Numbered from the stretch's first letter, positions 32,838-42,496 are shown. The stretch: 51,365 nucleotides of DNA from UBA6019 sp035535055 (GCA_035535055.1 DATLQT010000040.1:1-51365); one strand, 5' to 3'. Made by a program: numbers and translations. Notes: a model not told the origin generated them from the sequence alone.

Positions 32838-33644
32838 GTGACCTACCCTTGGTGGCCCGACATGAAATTGCTCGACCTGTCTCAGGACTTCTCGATGCAC
32901 ACCCCGGCCTTCGCCAGCTACACCGGGCCCAGCATCAAGTGGGTCAAGCGGTTGGCTTTCGACAAGGCAGGCGGGCAGGAGATCACCACCACCCTCCACG
33001 TCTCGACCCATCTCGACGCTCCGGCCCACTTCCTGAGCGGCGGCAAGTTCATCGGCGACCTGCCCCTGCAATGGCTCGTCGGCACCGCCTGCGTCATCGA
33101 CCTGGAGCGGATGGGCGTCGGCGACTACGACCTCTACGGTCCCGAGCACTTCGAGCACTGGGAGCAGGAGACCGGGCTCCGGATCGAGCCCGACGAGATC
33201 CTGATCATCCACACCGGCTACCATCGCCACTACCCCGAGAACTGGGCAGACCGATCGGAGGTGGACGAGACGAAGTACTTCATCCGCCACCCGGGTCCCA
33301 CGCGCGCCTTCGCCGAGTGGGTGCTGGAGCGAAAGATCCGCTGGTTGGCCGTGGACGCGGGGAGCGCCGACCATCCCATGAACACGGTCATCCGGCGGCT
33401 TCGCGCCGACGAGGCCGTGAAGGCGGAGGCAAAGCTCGGCCGAAGCCTCGACGAGGTCTTTCCCGTCGACGACTACCAGCTCATGCACACGCTGCTCTTC
33501 CCGCACGACGTCATTCACATCGAGAACCTGGGCGGCGACATCGACCGGGTGCTCGACCGCAAGATCCAATTCGGATGCTTTCCCTGGCGGTTCCAGGGGG
33601 GCGAGGCGGCCTTCTGCCGGGCAATCGCCTTCCTGGCGGAGTAG
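32838..33644 (+). CDS. cyclase family protein (kynurenine formamidase-like metal hydrolase)
   Basis: A 268-aa member of the cyclase/kynurenine formamidase family, metal-dependent hydrolases of cyclic or formyl amides. The metal motif HVSTHLDAPAHF supplies the H-x3-H-x-D ligands (residues about 54-60). Other family blocks are LLIIHTGYH-like ILIIHTGYH, WLAVDAGSADHP and a late HIENLGG. GTG 32838 or ATG 32862 (MKLLDLSQ) can start it; the ATG sits where the family begins. It lies 7 bases before the molybdenum hydroxylase genes and is probably part of that operon, opening a ring made by the hydroxylase (inference). Confidence 0.9.
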   Translation: MTYPWWPDMKLLDLSQDFSMHTPAFASYTGPSIKWVKRLAFDKAGGQEITTTLHVSTHLDAPAHFLSGGKFIGDLPLQWLVGTACVIDLERMGVGDYDLYGPEHFEHWEQETGLRIEPDEILIIHTGYHRHYPENWADRSEVDETKYFIRHPGPTRAFAEWVLERKIRWLAVDAGSADHPMNTVIRRLRADEAVKAEAKLGRSLDEVFPVDDYQLMHTLLFPHDVIHIENLGGDIDRVLDRKIQFGCFPWRFQGGEAAFCRAIAFLAE

Positions 33645-33651
33645 CCCAGAG

Positions 33652-34404
33652 ATGAAGCCGGCGCCGTTCGAGTACCACTCACCGGCGTCGGTCGCCGAAG
33701 CGCTCATCCTGCTGGCCGAGCTGGAGGACGCCAAAGTCCTCGCCGGCGGCCAATCTCTGATACCCCTGCTGAACTTCCGCCTCGCCCGGCCCGCCCACCT
33801 GGTCGACATCAACGAGATCGTCGAGCTGGGCCGGATCGTCGAGCGTGACGGTGGGATCGCGATCGGCGCCAACGTCCGCCAGGCCGACGCGCAAGCCGAC
33901 CCCCTGGTCCGGAACCGCTGCCCGCTGCTGCCGGTCGCGCTGGGCCTGGTCGCGCACCCGGTGATCCGCAACCGCGGCACCGTGTGCGGCAGCCTTGCAC
34001 ACGCCGACCCGGCGGCCGAGCTCTGCGCGACCCTGCTCGCGCTCGACGGCCGCGTCAGGGCCCGCTCGCTGCGCGGCGAGCGCGTCATAAGCGCCTCCGA
34101 CCTCTTCCTCGGTCCGATGGAATCTGCCCTGGCGGCGGACGAGCTTCTGACCGAGGCCTGGTTCCCCAACTTCGTGGGTCCGGGGGCGATCAGCGAGGAG
34201 GTCCGGCGCCACGGCGACTTCGCGATTGCCGGGGCAGTGCGCGCGGGCGACCGGCTAGCGGTCTTCGGCGTGGCGACGAGACCGCAGCTGGCCGATCCCG
34301 CGGACCCGACCCGCGGGCTGTCACCCAGCGCGCAGCCCGAGTGCAGCCCGGAGTTCCGGCTTCACCTGCTGGAGGCGGTGGTCGAGCGGGTGATGAAGGC
34401 GTGA
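33652..34404 (+). CDS. FAD-binding subunit of a molybdenum hydroxylase (CoxM-like)
   Basis: A 250-aa medium subunit of the xanthine dehydrogenase/CO dehydrogenase family. FAD-binding motifs are AGGQSLIPLLNFRLARP (residues about 31-47) and TVCGSLAHADPAAE (about 110-123). The subunit takes electrons from the 2Fe-2S subunit. It is somewhat shorter than the usual 280-290 aa; the C-terminal CO_deh_flav domain looks reduced. ATG 33652. Its TGA overlaps the GTG of the next gene. Confidence 0.92.
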   Translation: MKPAPFEYHSPASVAEALILLAELEDAKVLAGGQSLIPLLNFRLARPAHLVDINEIVELGRIVERDGGIAIGANVRQADAQADPLVRNRCPLLPVALGLVAHPVIRNRGTVCGSLAHADPAAELCATLLALDGRVRARSLRGERVISASDLFLGPMESALAADELLTEAWFPNFVGPGAISEEVRRHGDFAIAGAVRAGDRLAVFGVATRPQLADPADPTRGLSPSAQPECSPEFRLHLLEAVVERVMKA

Positions 34405-34856
34405 GGGTCAACGGACTCGAGCGGCCGGACGCGACCGACCCGCGGCTGCTGCTCTCCGACCACCTCCGCCACGGCCTCGGGCTGACCGGCACCCATGTCG
34501 GGTGCGAGCACGGCGTCTGTGGTTGCTGCACCGTCCTGCTCGACGGCCACCCGGTCCGCTCCTGCCTGCTGCTGGCCGTCCAGGCGCGCGGCCACGAGGT
34601 CTCCACGGTCGAGGGGCTGGCTGCCGACGGGAAACCCCTCCACCCCATCCAGGTCGCATTCAACGAATGCCACGGGCTCCAGTGCGGGTTCTGCACGCCG
34701 GGCTTCCTGATGGTGACCTCGGCGCTCCTGGCGACCAACCCCGAGCCCAGCGAGGCCGAGATCGAGGAGGCGATCAGCGGCAACCTCTGCCGCTGCACCG
34801 GCTACGCCGGCATCCGGCGCAGCGTCCGCCGCGCCGCCGAGCTCACCGGTCGATGA
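34401..34856 (+). CDS. 2Fe-2S subunit of a molybdenum hydroxylase (CoxS-like)
   Basis: A 151-aa small subunit with two iron-sulfur clusters. The plant-type cluster uses C35, C40, C43 and C55 (GCEHGVCGCCTV). The second uses cysteines in LQCGFCTPGF and NLCRCTGY. GTG 34401 overlaps the FAD subunit stop and fits the start of the ferredoxin fold, though the first strand is shorter than usual. The longer reading upstream is a shadow. It passes electrons from the Mo site to FAD. Confidence 0.94.
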   Translation: MRVNGLERPDATDPRLLLSDHLRHGLGLTGTHVGCEHGVCGCCTVLLDGHPVRSCLLLAVQARGHEVSTVEGLAADGKPLHPIQVAFNECHGLQCGFCTPGFLMVTSALLATNPEPSEAEIEEAISGNLCRCTGYAGIRRSVRRAAELTGR

Positions 34857-37207
34857 GCACCAGGCTCTTCGGGGAGCGGATCGCGCGCAAGGAGGACGAT
34901 CGACTGCTGCGCGGCCGCGGCCGCTTCACCGACGACATCGACGAAGGCGCGCTCGAATGCGCCTTCGTCCGCTCGCCCTTCGCCTCGGCACGGATCCGCT
35001 CCATCGACGTCACCGCCGCGCGGTCGGCGCCGGGGGTGGTGGCCGTCTACACGGCGGCCGACGTCCCCTTCGGCGATCGCGAGCTACCGCTGCTCATCCC
35101 CCACCCCCTGCTGACCAACCCGCGCACCCAAAGGTGCCTCGCCAGCAAGGTGGTCCGCTACGCGGGCGAGGCGGTGGCCTTCGTGATCGCGGAGAGCCGC
35201 TACCTCGCCGAGGACGCGGCCGACCTGGTCGAGGTGGACTACGAGCCGCTGCCGGCGGTCGTCACGCCCGAGGTGAGCGCCCGCGCCGAGCACCTCGTGC
35301 ACGAGGACGTGCCCGGCAACGTCGCCGCCGATGTCACCCAGGTCGTGGGCGACCCGGACGGTGCGCTGGCCACGGCGACGCACCGCCTGGAGCGCCGGCT
35401 GCGGATGGAGCGGAGCGCCGCCCAGCCGCTGGAGGCGCGGGCGGTCTGGGCTCGCTGGGACGAGGACGAGAGAAGGCTCACGGTCTACAACTCCACTCAG
35501 TCCCCCACCTCGATCCGGGGCGGGCTGGCGGTCCTGTTCGGGCTGCCGGAGACGAGCGTCGACGTCATCGCGCCGGACGTTGGCGGCGGCTTCGGGCCCA
35601 AGATCATGCTGTTCAATCCCGACGAGCTGCTGGTGCCCTACGCGGCGATGCAGCTCGGCCGGCCGGTCAAGTGGACCGAGGACCGCCGGGAGCACTTCAC
35701 CGCGGTCAGCCACGAGCGGGCGCAGGTGCACGAGGTGAGGTTCGGCTTCGACGGCGAGGGCCGGCTGCTTGCCCTGGACGTGGACTTCCTCCACGACGGC
35801 GGCGCCTACACCCCCTACGGGATCATCCTGCCGATCATCACCGCGGCCCAGCTGCCGGGCCCCTACCGGGTGCCCAACTACCGGGTCCGATTCCGCGACC
35901 TCTACACCAACTGCACGCCGACCTCGCCCTACCGGGGAGCCGGCCGCCCGCAGGGCTGCTTCGTAATCGAGCGGGTGATGGACGCCATCGCAGCCGAACT
36001 CGGGCTCGACCGGGCGGAGGTCCGGCGCCGCAACCTCGTCCAGCCCGACCAGTTCCCCCACGCGGTCGGGACGATGTGGCAGGACGGAGGGATGGCCGTC
36101 TACGACAGCGGCGACTTTCCCGAGCTGCTGCGCCGCGCCGTCGAGGCCCTCGGCCCAAGGCCGGAGGGCGGCGGCGTCGGGATGGGGCTGGCGATGTACG
36201 TCGAGGGCACCGGCGTCGGTCCCTATGAGGGAGCCCACGTCCAGGTGCTGGTCAGCGGCAAGGTGGTCGCCTCGACCGGGATCCCGAGCCAGGGCCAGGG
36301 ACACGGCACCGTCTTCGCCCAGGTGGTCGCGGACGAGCTGGGGGTGGGCATCGAGGACGTGACGATCACCTCCGGCGACACCCGCCGCTTCCCGTGGGGC
36401 GTCGGCACCTTCGCTTCGAGGGGAGCCGTGATGAGCGGCAACGCGATGGCGATCGCGGCGCGGGCGGTCGCCGAGAAGGCGAAGAAGATCGCCGCCGAGC
36501 ACCTCGAGGCCGACCCGGGCGACCTCGAGCTGGCGAGCGGCGAGGTGAGGGTCAAAGGGTCGCCCGGCCGCGCGCTCCCGCTTGCGGCGGTGGCGATCCT
36601 CAGCAACCCCCTCCGCTACGCCTTCGGCGGAGGCGCCGAGATCGCCACCCAGTTCCAGGCTCGGCCGGGCGCGGGGCCGCCGCTCGCGCCCGGTGATGCG
36701 CCGGGCCTGGAGGCGACCGGCTACTTCAGCCCGGTCAGCGGATCGACGTGGGCCTCGGGCTGCCACGCCGCCTACGTGCGGGTCGACCCGCGGACCTTCC
36801 GGCTGACGATCCTCAAGTACGTCGTCGTCCATGACTGCGGGCGGGTGATCAACCCGCTGATCCTCGACGGCCAGATCCAGGGGGGCGTGGCGCAGGGCAT
36901 CGGCGGCGCCTTCTACGAGCGGCTGCTCTACGACGTCGAGGGACAGCTGACGAACGCGAGCTTCATGGAGTTCCTGATGCCCTACGCGACCGAGATCCCG
37001 GAGGTGGAGATCCACCATCTGGAGACGCCCTCGCCCCTCAACCCGCTCGGCGTCAAGGGCGCAGGCGAGGCGGGCACGATCCCCGTGTCAGCGCTGCTGG
37101 CGAGCGCGATCGAGGATGCGACGGGCCTCCGGGTCGACGAGATGCCGCTCAACCCGGACCGGCTCTACGAGCTCTCTAGGCCCGCGCGAAGCGCCACGGA
37201 AGGCTGA
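34853..37207 (+). CDS. molybdopterin-binding large subunit of a xanthine dehydrogenase-family hydroxylase (CoxL-like, form II)
   Basis: A 784-aa catalytic subunit binding the molybdenum cofactor. Blocks visible: N-terminal RKEDDRLLRGRGRFTDDI, PDVGGGFGPKI, SPYRGAGRPQG, GQGHGTVFAQV, HDCGRVINPLI, and GVKGAGEAGTIP with the conserved catalytic Glu. The active-site loop is YRGAGR (360-365), not the cysteine-containing loop of true CO dehydrogenase, so it should hydroxylate an aromatic or purine-like substrate or an aldehyde rather than CO. ATG 34853 overlaps the upstream TGA. Substrate unknown; linked to a cyclase and hydantoinase genes. Confidence 0.94.
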   Translation: MSTRLFGERIARKEDDRLLRGRGRFTDDIDEGALECAFVRSPFASARIRSIDVTAARSAPGVVAVYTAADVPFGDRELPLLIPHPLLTNPRTQRCLASKVVRYAGEAVAFVIAESRYLAEDAADLVEVDYEPLPAVVTPEVSARAEHLVHEDVPGNVAADVTQVVGDPDGALATATHRLERRLRMERSAAQPLEARAVWARWDEDERRLTVYNSTQSPTSIRGGLAVLFGLPETSVDVIAPDVGGGFGPKIMLFNPDELLVPYAAMQLGRPVKWTEDRREHFTAVSHERAQVHEVRFGFDGEGRLLALDVDFLHDGGAYTPYGIILPIITAAQLPGPYRVPNYRVRFRDLYTNCTPTSPYRGAGRPQGCFVIERVMDAIAAELGLDRAEVRRRNLVQPDQFPHAVGTMWQDGGMAVYDSGDFPELLRRAVEALGPRPEGGGVGMGLAMYVEGTGVGPYEGAHVQVLVSGKVVASTGIPSQGQGHGTVFAQVVADELGVGIEDVTITSGDTRRFPWGVGTFASRGAVMSGNAMAIAARAVAEKAKKIAAEHLEADPGDLELASGEVRVKGSPGRALPLAAVAILSNPLRYAFGGGAEIATQFQARPGAGPPLAPGDAPGLEATGYFSPVSGSTWASGCHAAYVRVDPRTFRLTILKYVVVHDCGRVINPLILDGQIQGGVAQGIGGAFYERLLYDVEGQLTNASFMEFLMPYATEIPEVEIHHLETPSPLNPLGVKGAGEAGTIPVSALLASAIEDATGLRVDEMPLNPDRLYELSRPARSATEG

Positions 37208-38498
37208 TCCTGCCGCTGAGCGGGGCGAGCGCGTAGCAGGCGGCGACCACGACCAGGAGGTTGCGGTAGCCGATCAGCATCGCGGTGTACTCAAGCAGCC
37301 CGCCGACCACCGCACCGAGGAGGTCGGCGGCGAAGGCCTGCGGCGAGTCGCCGGCCTCCCGGAAACGCTGGGCAAAGACCAGGTTGGCGATGAAGACCGG
37401 CGTCAAGCCGAGCAGCACGCCGGCGACGAAGCGGGGAACGAAGGCCAGGCCGAGCAGGTTGTCGACCGGGATCAGCCAGGCGGCCAGGAGGGATGGGAAG
37501 AGCGCCAGGTAGAGGGGCAGCTGGGGAAGCACGCGGCGCCGGGAGACCTCGATCGCGGCCAAGATCGCGACAAGGACACCGATGAAGACCAGCGCGTTGA
37601 CGAACCAGGTGGTTCCGAAGAGCAGCGCGAAGGCCACAACGTTCTTGGTCTCAAGGAGCAGGAAGGCGACGCCCATCAGGAAGAGGTCGGTTAGCCGACC
37701 AGCCGCCAGGGCCGGATCCCGACCACCAGCAGCGCGAGCAGGGAGCATCCGAAGATCAGCCCCACCGTCTCCCGGTAGAAGTCGGGAATCCCGTACTGGC
37801 AGACCCAGAGGAAGGGCCAGTCGTCGGTGGCCGGAACCTCTGCCTTGCCCGCCCAAGTGAGCATGCTGACGTAGGTCCGTGCCGTCTGGTGGGGAATCGC
37901 GTTCACGACAAGGTCCAATGGGGACCGATCACGCTGCCCGGTCAGGGGCAGCTGCTGAGCGTGGACGTCTCACCCCTACGACGACCCCCGCGTTCCTGCT
38001 GCAGCATCCCGCCGAGGCGGTCGACCAGCCACCGGTAGGCGTCGAGGGCGGGCAAGGTCAGGAAGACCCGCGCCAGGCCCTGCGCGACGGCCGCCATGCC
38101 AGGACGGTGCCGAGGTAGACGATCGGCAGCACCACCTGGGGCGGAACCGAGTCCTGGGCCTGTGTCGACCGGAAGATCAACGACGCGGTGGAGGGCACCT
38201 TGGCGGAGACCGGGATGCTCCGCGCGATCAGCATGTAGACGCCGAGGCAGAAGGGGGCGAGGCTGAAGAGGTCGAACCTCCGGCGCGCTAGCAAGAACCC
38301 CATGCCGATGCCGAGGAAGCTCGCCAGCAGCACGAAGTTGGTGAAGTAGCCGAGGTAGTAGATGTTGGAGCTGGTCCAGCGGATCAGCGCCAGCTCCAAG
38401 AAGAGGCTGAGGAAGCTGCGCGCCAGCAGCCGCCGAGCCCCGGTCAGCGGGGGCAGTCCGAGCGTCCTGCCCCGGGTTGAGATAGTCCCTTCGGCCAA
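37176..38498 (-). pseudogene. membrane-embedded spermidine-synthase-like protein, decayed
   Basis: Three pieces in different frames resemble large membrane proteins with a central spermidine-synthase-like domain. The N-terminal piece (38498 to about 38100) encodes LFLELALIRWTSSNIYYLGY and GIGMGFLLARRR. A middle piece (about 38110-37945) encodes LTLPALDAYRWLVDRLGGML. The C-terminal pieces (37918-37691 and about 37710-37176) encode ATDDWPFLWV, LLLETKNVVAFALLFGTTW and NLVFAQRFRE. The SAM-binding synthase domain, several hundred residues, is missing. At least two frameshifts and one large deletion are needed. It lies tail to tail with the molybdenum subunit, whose last bases it overlaps. Confidence 0.75.
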
Positions 38499-38501
38499 AG
38501 G

Positions 38502-38654
38502 CTAGATTCCCTTCTGGCCGGCGATCAGGTTGGCGTAGGGCGGCGGTGGCAGCGCGGAGCCGCTCGACTGGGTGCCTGCGTACCAGGCTATCCACCACGC
38601 GGCGTAGGCGACGAAGAGGAAGCAGACGGCGCCACCGATGACCCTGCCGATCAC
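38502..38654 (-). CDS. small membrane protein, 50 aa
   Basis: GTG 38654 opens a 50-codon frame with one hydrophobic helix (GGAVCFLFVAYAAWWIAWYAG) shortened at each end, followed by a Pro-rich tail (SALPPPPYANLIAG). It ends 3 bases before the decayed spermidine-synthase-like gene and starts 12 bases after the hydantoinase B stop, so it fits an operon position. GGGA lies just upstream of the start. Family unknown; the call rests on position and protein-like composition. Confidence 0.45.
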   Translation of the reverse strand: MIGRVIGGAVCFLFVAYAAWWIAWYAGTQSSGSALPPPPYANLIAGQKGI

Positions 38655-38666
38655 GTCCCGGGAACT

Positions 38667-40433
38667 TTAGCCGCGCAGGGCCCCCAGACCGGCGCCCCAG
38701 TCGACGAAAGGTCGCTCCCGGGGCCCGTCACGGTGAAGCTCGACGATCGCGCCATCGCGGACCAAGACCCCGTAGTCCCGCTCCGCCGCCCCCTCGCTGA
38801 CCCTCCCCTGGACCACGTCGCGGAGCACCAGCGCCGGGTCGCGTTCGAAGGGGTCTCCCCAGCCGCCGCCGCCGGTCGTCCGCAGCCGGAGCAGCGATCC
38901 GGCGGGCAACAAGAGGTCGTCGTTCATGCCGGGCAGAGCTTCGCCGCCATCAACGGTCGCCTGGTAGGGGAGACCGGCCATGCCGCCGTTGAGACCGTAG
39001 GGCCCGAGGACGGTGCGGTCGGCGGTGCTGACGAACCAGGCGTCGCGGAGAACCCGGATCCACTTGTCGTAACCGAGCCCGCCCCGCAGCTTGCCGGGGC
39101 CGCCGCTGTCGGTCGCCAGCGCCAGCTTTTCGATCCGCACCGGGAAGCGCGTTTCGGTGAACTCGGCTGGCAGGTTCTTGGAGTCGGGGACGATGTGGAT
39201 GGCATCCGACCCGTCGGCGTAGAAGCGACCGCCGGAGCCGCCGCCCAGCACCTCGCGGAGCAGGTACCAGCGGCCGTCGGCGTCGGTGCCGTGGACGCCC
39301 CAATAGCGAATGGTCTCCTGGTCCGCCGGCATCCGCCCGCCGACCGCCTGGGCGAGGCACCCGGCGAAGACGCCGAGGAGGCGGAGGATCAGGAAGGAGC
39401 GAGCGTTGGTGGGCGCCGGGAAGACCGGCGTCACCAGCGTCCCCTTGGGCGGGAAGCGCATCTCGACGACCTCGCAGATGCCCTCGTTGATGTCGAGCTC
39501 GGCGGCGCGTTCAGGCGTCTCGGCGAGGTTGCGGAGGATGCAGGCGATCCACTTCCGCAGGAAGAGTCCGTCGGCGTAGTCGCCGGCGTGGTTGATCGGC
39601 CCGATGGCCTGCGGGCCGGTGCCGGTCAGGTCGCAGACGATCCGGTCGGTGGTCTTGGTCATCGTCATGTGCAGCTCGTGGAGTCGCTTCTCGGTCACCC
39701 CATCCTGCTCGATGTAGTCGGTGAACTCATAGACGCCATCCGGGATCCGGGGCAGGATCTCGCGCCGGAAGCTGTTAGCGCAGCGGTCGAGAAGGGCCTC
39801 GAAGCAGGCCTCCACGGTTTCGACGCCGAACTTCTCAAAGAGGCCACGGAGCCGCCGCGCGCCCATCCGGCAGGCCGCCACCTCGGAGTCGAGGTCGCCG
39901 GCGAACGACGCGGGTGTCCGAGAGTTGCGGACGATGACCCGGTAGAGGTCGTCGTTGCGGACCCCGGCGCTGAAGAGCTTGACCGGCGGCACCATCAGGC
40001 CCTCCTGGTAGGCGCTGGTGGCGTGAGCAGGCATCGAGCCGGGCACCATCCCGCCGATGTCGTCGTGGTGGCCGAAGGCCTGGACGAACGCGACCACGGC
40101 TCCCTCGTGGACCACGGGCACCGTGGTGGTGAGGTCGGGCAGGTGGCCGACCGACCCCTCCGAGAGGTAGACGTCGTTGTGGTAGTAGACGTCGCCCTCG
40201 CGCATCGTCTCCAGGGGAAAGTCCCTGACCACCGGCTGGACCATGGCGCTGTAGGAGCGACCGGTGAGCTTGCGGCAGCGGGCGTCGTGGATGCCGGCCC
40301 GGTAGTCGTGCTGGTCGCGGATCATGGGCGAGCGCGCCGTTCGCTCGATCGCCGCCTCGACCTCGGCTTCGATCGAGGCGAGGGTCCCCTCCACGATCTG
40401 AAGGGTGATCGGGTCGACCTTCTCGGTGATCAT
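38667..40433 (-). CDS. hydantoinase B / 5-oxoprolinase beta-type subunit
   Basis: A 588-aa HyuB family protein, partner of HyuA in ATP-dependent opening of hydantoin or oxoproline-type rings. Family start DPITLQIVEGTLASIEAE, conserved RDQHDYRAGIHDARCR, GDVYYHNDVYLSEGSVGH and FGHHDDIGGMVPGSMP, and a C-terminal GGGWGDPFERDPALV. Length is normal. ATG 40433 overlaps the hyuA stop as ATGA. It acts in the cytoplasm. Confidence 0.93.
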   Translation of the reverse strand: MITEKVDPITLQIVEGTLASIEAEVEAAIERTARSPMIRDQHDYRAGIHDARCRKLTGRSYSAMVQPVVRDFPLETMREGDVYYHNDVYLSEGSVGHLPDLTTTVPVVHEGAVVAFVQAFGHHDDIGGMVPGSMPAHATSAYQEGLMVPPVKLFSAGVRNDDLYRVIVRNSRTPASFAGDLDSEVAACRMGARRLRGLFEKFGVETVEACFEALLDRCANSFRREILPRIPDGVYEFTDYIEQDGVTEKRLHELHMTMTKTTDRIVCDLTGTGPQAIGPINHAGDYADGLFLRKWIACILRNLAETPERAAELDINEGICEVVEMRFPPKGTLVTPVFPAPTNARSFLILRLLGVFAGCLAQAVGGRMPADQETIRYWGVHGTDADGRWYLLREVLGGGSGGRFYADGSDAIHIVPDSKNLPAEFTETRFPVRIEKLALATDSGGPGKLRGGLGYDKWIRVLRDAWFVSTADRTVLGPYGLNGGMAGLPYQATVDGGEALPGMNDDLLLPAGSLLRLRTTGGGGWGDPFERDPALVLRDVVQGRVSEGAAERDYGVLVRDGAIVELHRDGPRERPFVDWGAGLGALRG

Positions 40434-42415
40434 CGGCGGAGCAACAGGTTGGCGTGACGGTCGACCTCGAACCGGAAGCCCTTTTCGACAATGGTCGTGG
40501 ACCCGTACTCGTCGACGATCGCTGGCCCCTCGCCGCCGAATCCGGCCGGCAGCTCCTCGCGCTGCCAGAGCGTGTAACCGCCGCGGCTGCCCGACGGCTT
40601 GGGAGTCCCGGTTGCGGCCGGCGCCGCCGCCTCCAGGTCGGGGCGGTCGATCAGCCCCAAGCCGGTCACCTTCCAGTTGACGAACTCGACCACCTCCCCG
40701 CTCCGATAGGCGTAGCCGTAGGTGCGCTCGTGGGCGTCGTGGAAGGTGGCGACCGCAGCGGCCGGATCGAAGCGGCCGCCGACCGTCAGTGACAGCTCGT
40801 GCGCTTCTCCCAGGTAGCGGGCCTCGACCGAGCGGACCAGCGAAGCCCGCTCGGCGGGCACGCCCTGCTCCGCCAGCGACGCCTCCGCCGCCTCCTCCAG
40901 GGCCACGAAGACGTCCTCGACGCGAGCTGAGTCCACCGCGTCGTCCCGCATCACCAGCGTCGCCACGTAGTCGTCCTTCAGGTCCACCGCGAGGAGCCCG
41001 AAGGCGGAGAGGTTGCCCGGGCTGGGGGGCACCAGGACGGTGGTGAGGCCGAGGATCTCCGCGATCCGGGCCGCCTGCAGAGGGCCCGCGCCGCCGAACG
41101 CGACCAGGACGTCGCCGCTGTGGTCCACCCCCCGCTTCACCGTCAGCTGGGTGACCGCGTTGGCCTGGCCGTGGGCGGAGAGCTCGAGGATGCCCTCGGC
41201 CATCCGCCGCCGGCTGAGGCCGAGCCTCTCGGCGAGTCCGTCGATCCCTCGCTCGGCGAGACTCCGGTCGAGTCGCACCGCCCCTCCCGCCAGCCGCTCG
41301 GGGAGAAGGCCGATCACCAGCGCGGCGTCGGTCACGGTCGGCTCGGCGCCGCCCTTGCCGTACGCCATCGGGCCGGGCACGGCGCCGGCCGAGCGCGGTC
41401 CCACCCGGAGGCCGCCGTCGGGCCCGACCCAGGCGATCGAGCCGCCGCCGGTGCCGACCGAGAGGATGTCGATCATCGGCAGCCGGACCGGGAACTGCCC
41501 GATCCGCCCGTCCTTGGTGAGCCGCGGCTCGGCTCCCTCAACCAGGCAGACGTCGGTCGAGGTGCCACCCGTGTCGATGCTGATGACGCGCTCGAAGCCG
41601 GCCTGGCGGGCGAGCCAGGAGGCCCCAAGGGCCCCCGCGGCCGGACCGCTCAAGGCGGTCGCGATCGGGCGTCTCAACACCGCCGCCGCGGGCAGTACTC
41701 CACCGTTCGACTTCATGATCAGGAGCGGAGCGCCGGGCGCCCGCTCCCGCAGCCCCGCCGCCGCCCGCTCCAGGTAGCCGCTGACGTGCGGCTTGACGAA
41801 CGCGTCGACCAGGGTGGTGACGGCCCGCTCGTACTCGCGGTACTCGGGCCACACCTCGCACGAGATGGAGACCACGCAGCCCGGGTGCTCAGCCAGGAGG
41901 ATCTCGCGCATCCGCCGCTCGTGGCTCGGGTTGGCGTAGGAGTGGAGAAAGCAGATCCCCACCGCGTCGATGCCGCTCTCCCGGGCCCAGCGCGCCGCGG
42001 CGCGCGCGTCCTCCTCGTCGAAGGGCGTCAGCACCTCGCCCCGGAAGTCGAGGCGCTCGGTGACCTCGCGGACGCGTTCGAGCGGGACGATCCGCTCCGG
42101 TTTGACCCAGAAGTAGGAGTTGCCGTAACCGCTGGGCACACTCTGGCGGGCGATCTCGAGCAGGTGCCGAAAGCCGCGGGTGGTGATCAGCGCCAGCCGG
42201 TGAAACCGCTCCTCGAGCATCGCGTTGGTGGCGACCGTGGTGCCGTGGGCGATGCTGGCGATCTCGCCCTTCACACGGGCAACACCGTCAGCCAGCGAGC
42301 GGGCGGGATCGTCCGGGGTGCTGGGGATCTTGAACTGGGAGGCATGCCCCGACTCGTCGAGAACCACCAGGTCGGTGAAGGTGCCACCGGTGTCGATACC
42401 GACGCGCACTGCCAT
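40430..42415 (-). CDS. hydantoinase A / 5-oxoprolinase alpha-type subunit
   Basis: A 661-aa HyuA family ATPase with an actin-like fold. N-terminal phosphate loop VGIDTGGTFTDLVVLD, HGTTVATNAML, the middle block ISIDTGGTSTDVCLV, GTGGGSIAWV, and VAFGGAGPLQA with C-terminal PGNLSAFGLL. ATP hydrolysis drives ring opening with HyuB. ATG 42415 matches the family start; an in-frame TTG at 42424 would add three residues. First gene of the minus-strand group; the 81 bases to the divergent DUF2254 gene must hold both promoters and contain a hairpin CCCGCA/TGCGGG (42429-42446). Confidence 0.93.
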   Translation of the reverse strand: MAVRVGIDTGGTFTDLVVLDESGHASQFKIPSTPDDPARSLADGVARVKGEIASIAHGTTVATNAMLEERFHRLALITTRGFRHLLEIARQSVPSGYGNSYFWVKPERIVPLERVREVTERLDFRGEVLTPFDEEDARAAARWARESGIDAVGICFLHSYANPSHERRMREILLAEHPGCVVSISCEVWPEYREYERAVTTLVDAFVKPHVSGYLERAAAGLRERAPGAPLLIMKSNGGVLPAAAVLRRPIATALSGPAAGALGASWLARQAGFERVISIDTGGTSTDVCLVEGAEPRLTKDGRIGQFPVRLPMIDILSVGTGGGSIAWVGPDGGLRVGPRSAGAVPGPMAYGKGGAEPTVTDAALVIGLLPERLAGGAVRLDRSLAERGIDGLAERLGLSRRRMAEGILELSAHGQANAVTQLTVKRGVDHSGDVLVAFGGAGPLQAARIAEILGLTTVLVPPSPGNLSAFGLLAVDLKDDYVATLVMRDDAVDSARVEDVFVALEEAAEASLAEQGVPAERASLVRSVEARYLGEAHELSLTVGGRFDPAAAVATFHDAHERTYGYAYRSGEVVEFVNWKVTGLGLIDRPDLEAAAPAATGTPKPSGSRGGYTLWQREELPAGFGGEGPAIVDEYGSTTIVEKGFRFEVDRHANLLLRR

Positions 42416-42496
42416 TGTGCGCAATTAAACCCGCATGCCCTTGCGGGCGGACTCGCAAAGTGGTTCATTTGCCTGCACTCCGGAGGTGGCTGGGAG

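Noticed and set aside
32598..34169. Long minus-strand ORF opposite the cyclase and FAD-subunit genes
   Set aside because: It is a shadow of the plus-strand genes, with no motif and a biased Arg/Ser/Ala composition.
34853..37207. A true (form I) aerobic CO dehydrogenase
   Set aside because: The active-site loop reads YRGAGR rather than the cysteine-bearing loop of form I enzymes, and no coxD/E/F-type maturation genes are adjacent.
41120..42496. Long upstream extension of the DUF2254 frame
   Set aside because: It is antisense to hyuA, Arg/Pro/Gly-rich and without family resemblance; ATG 42497 has its own ribosome binding site.
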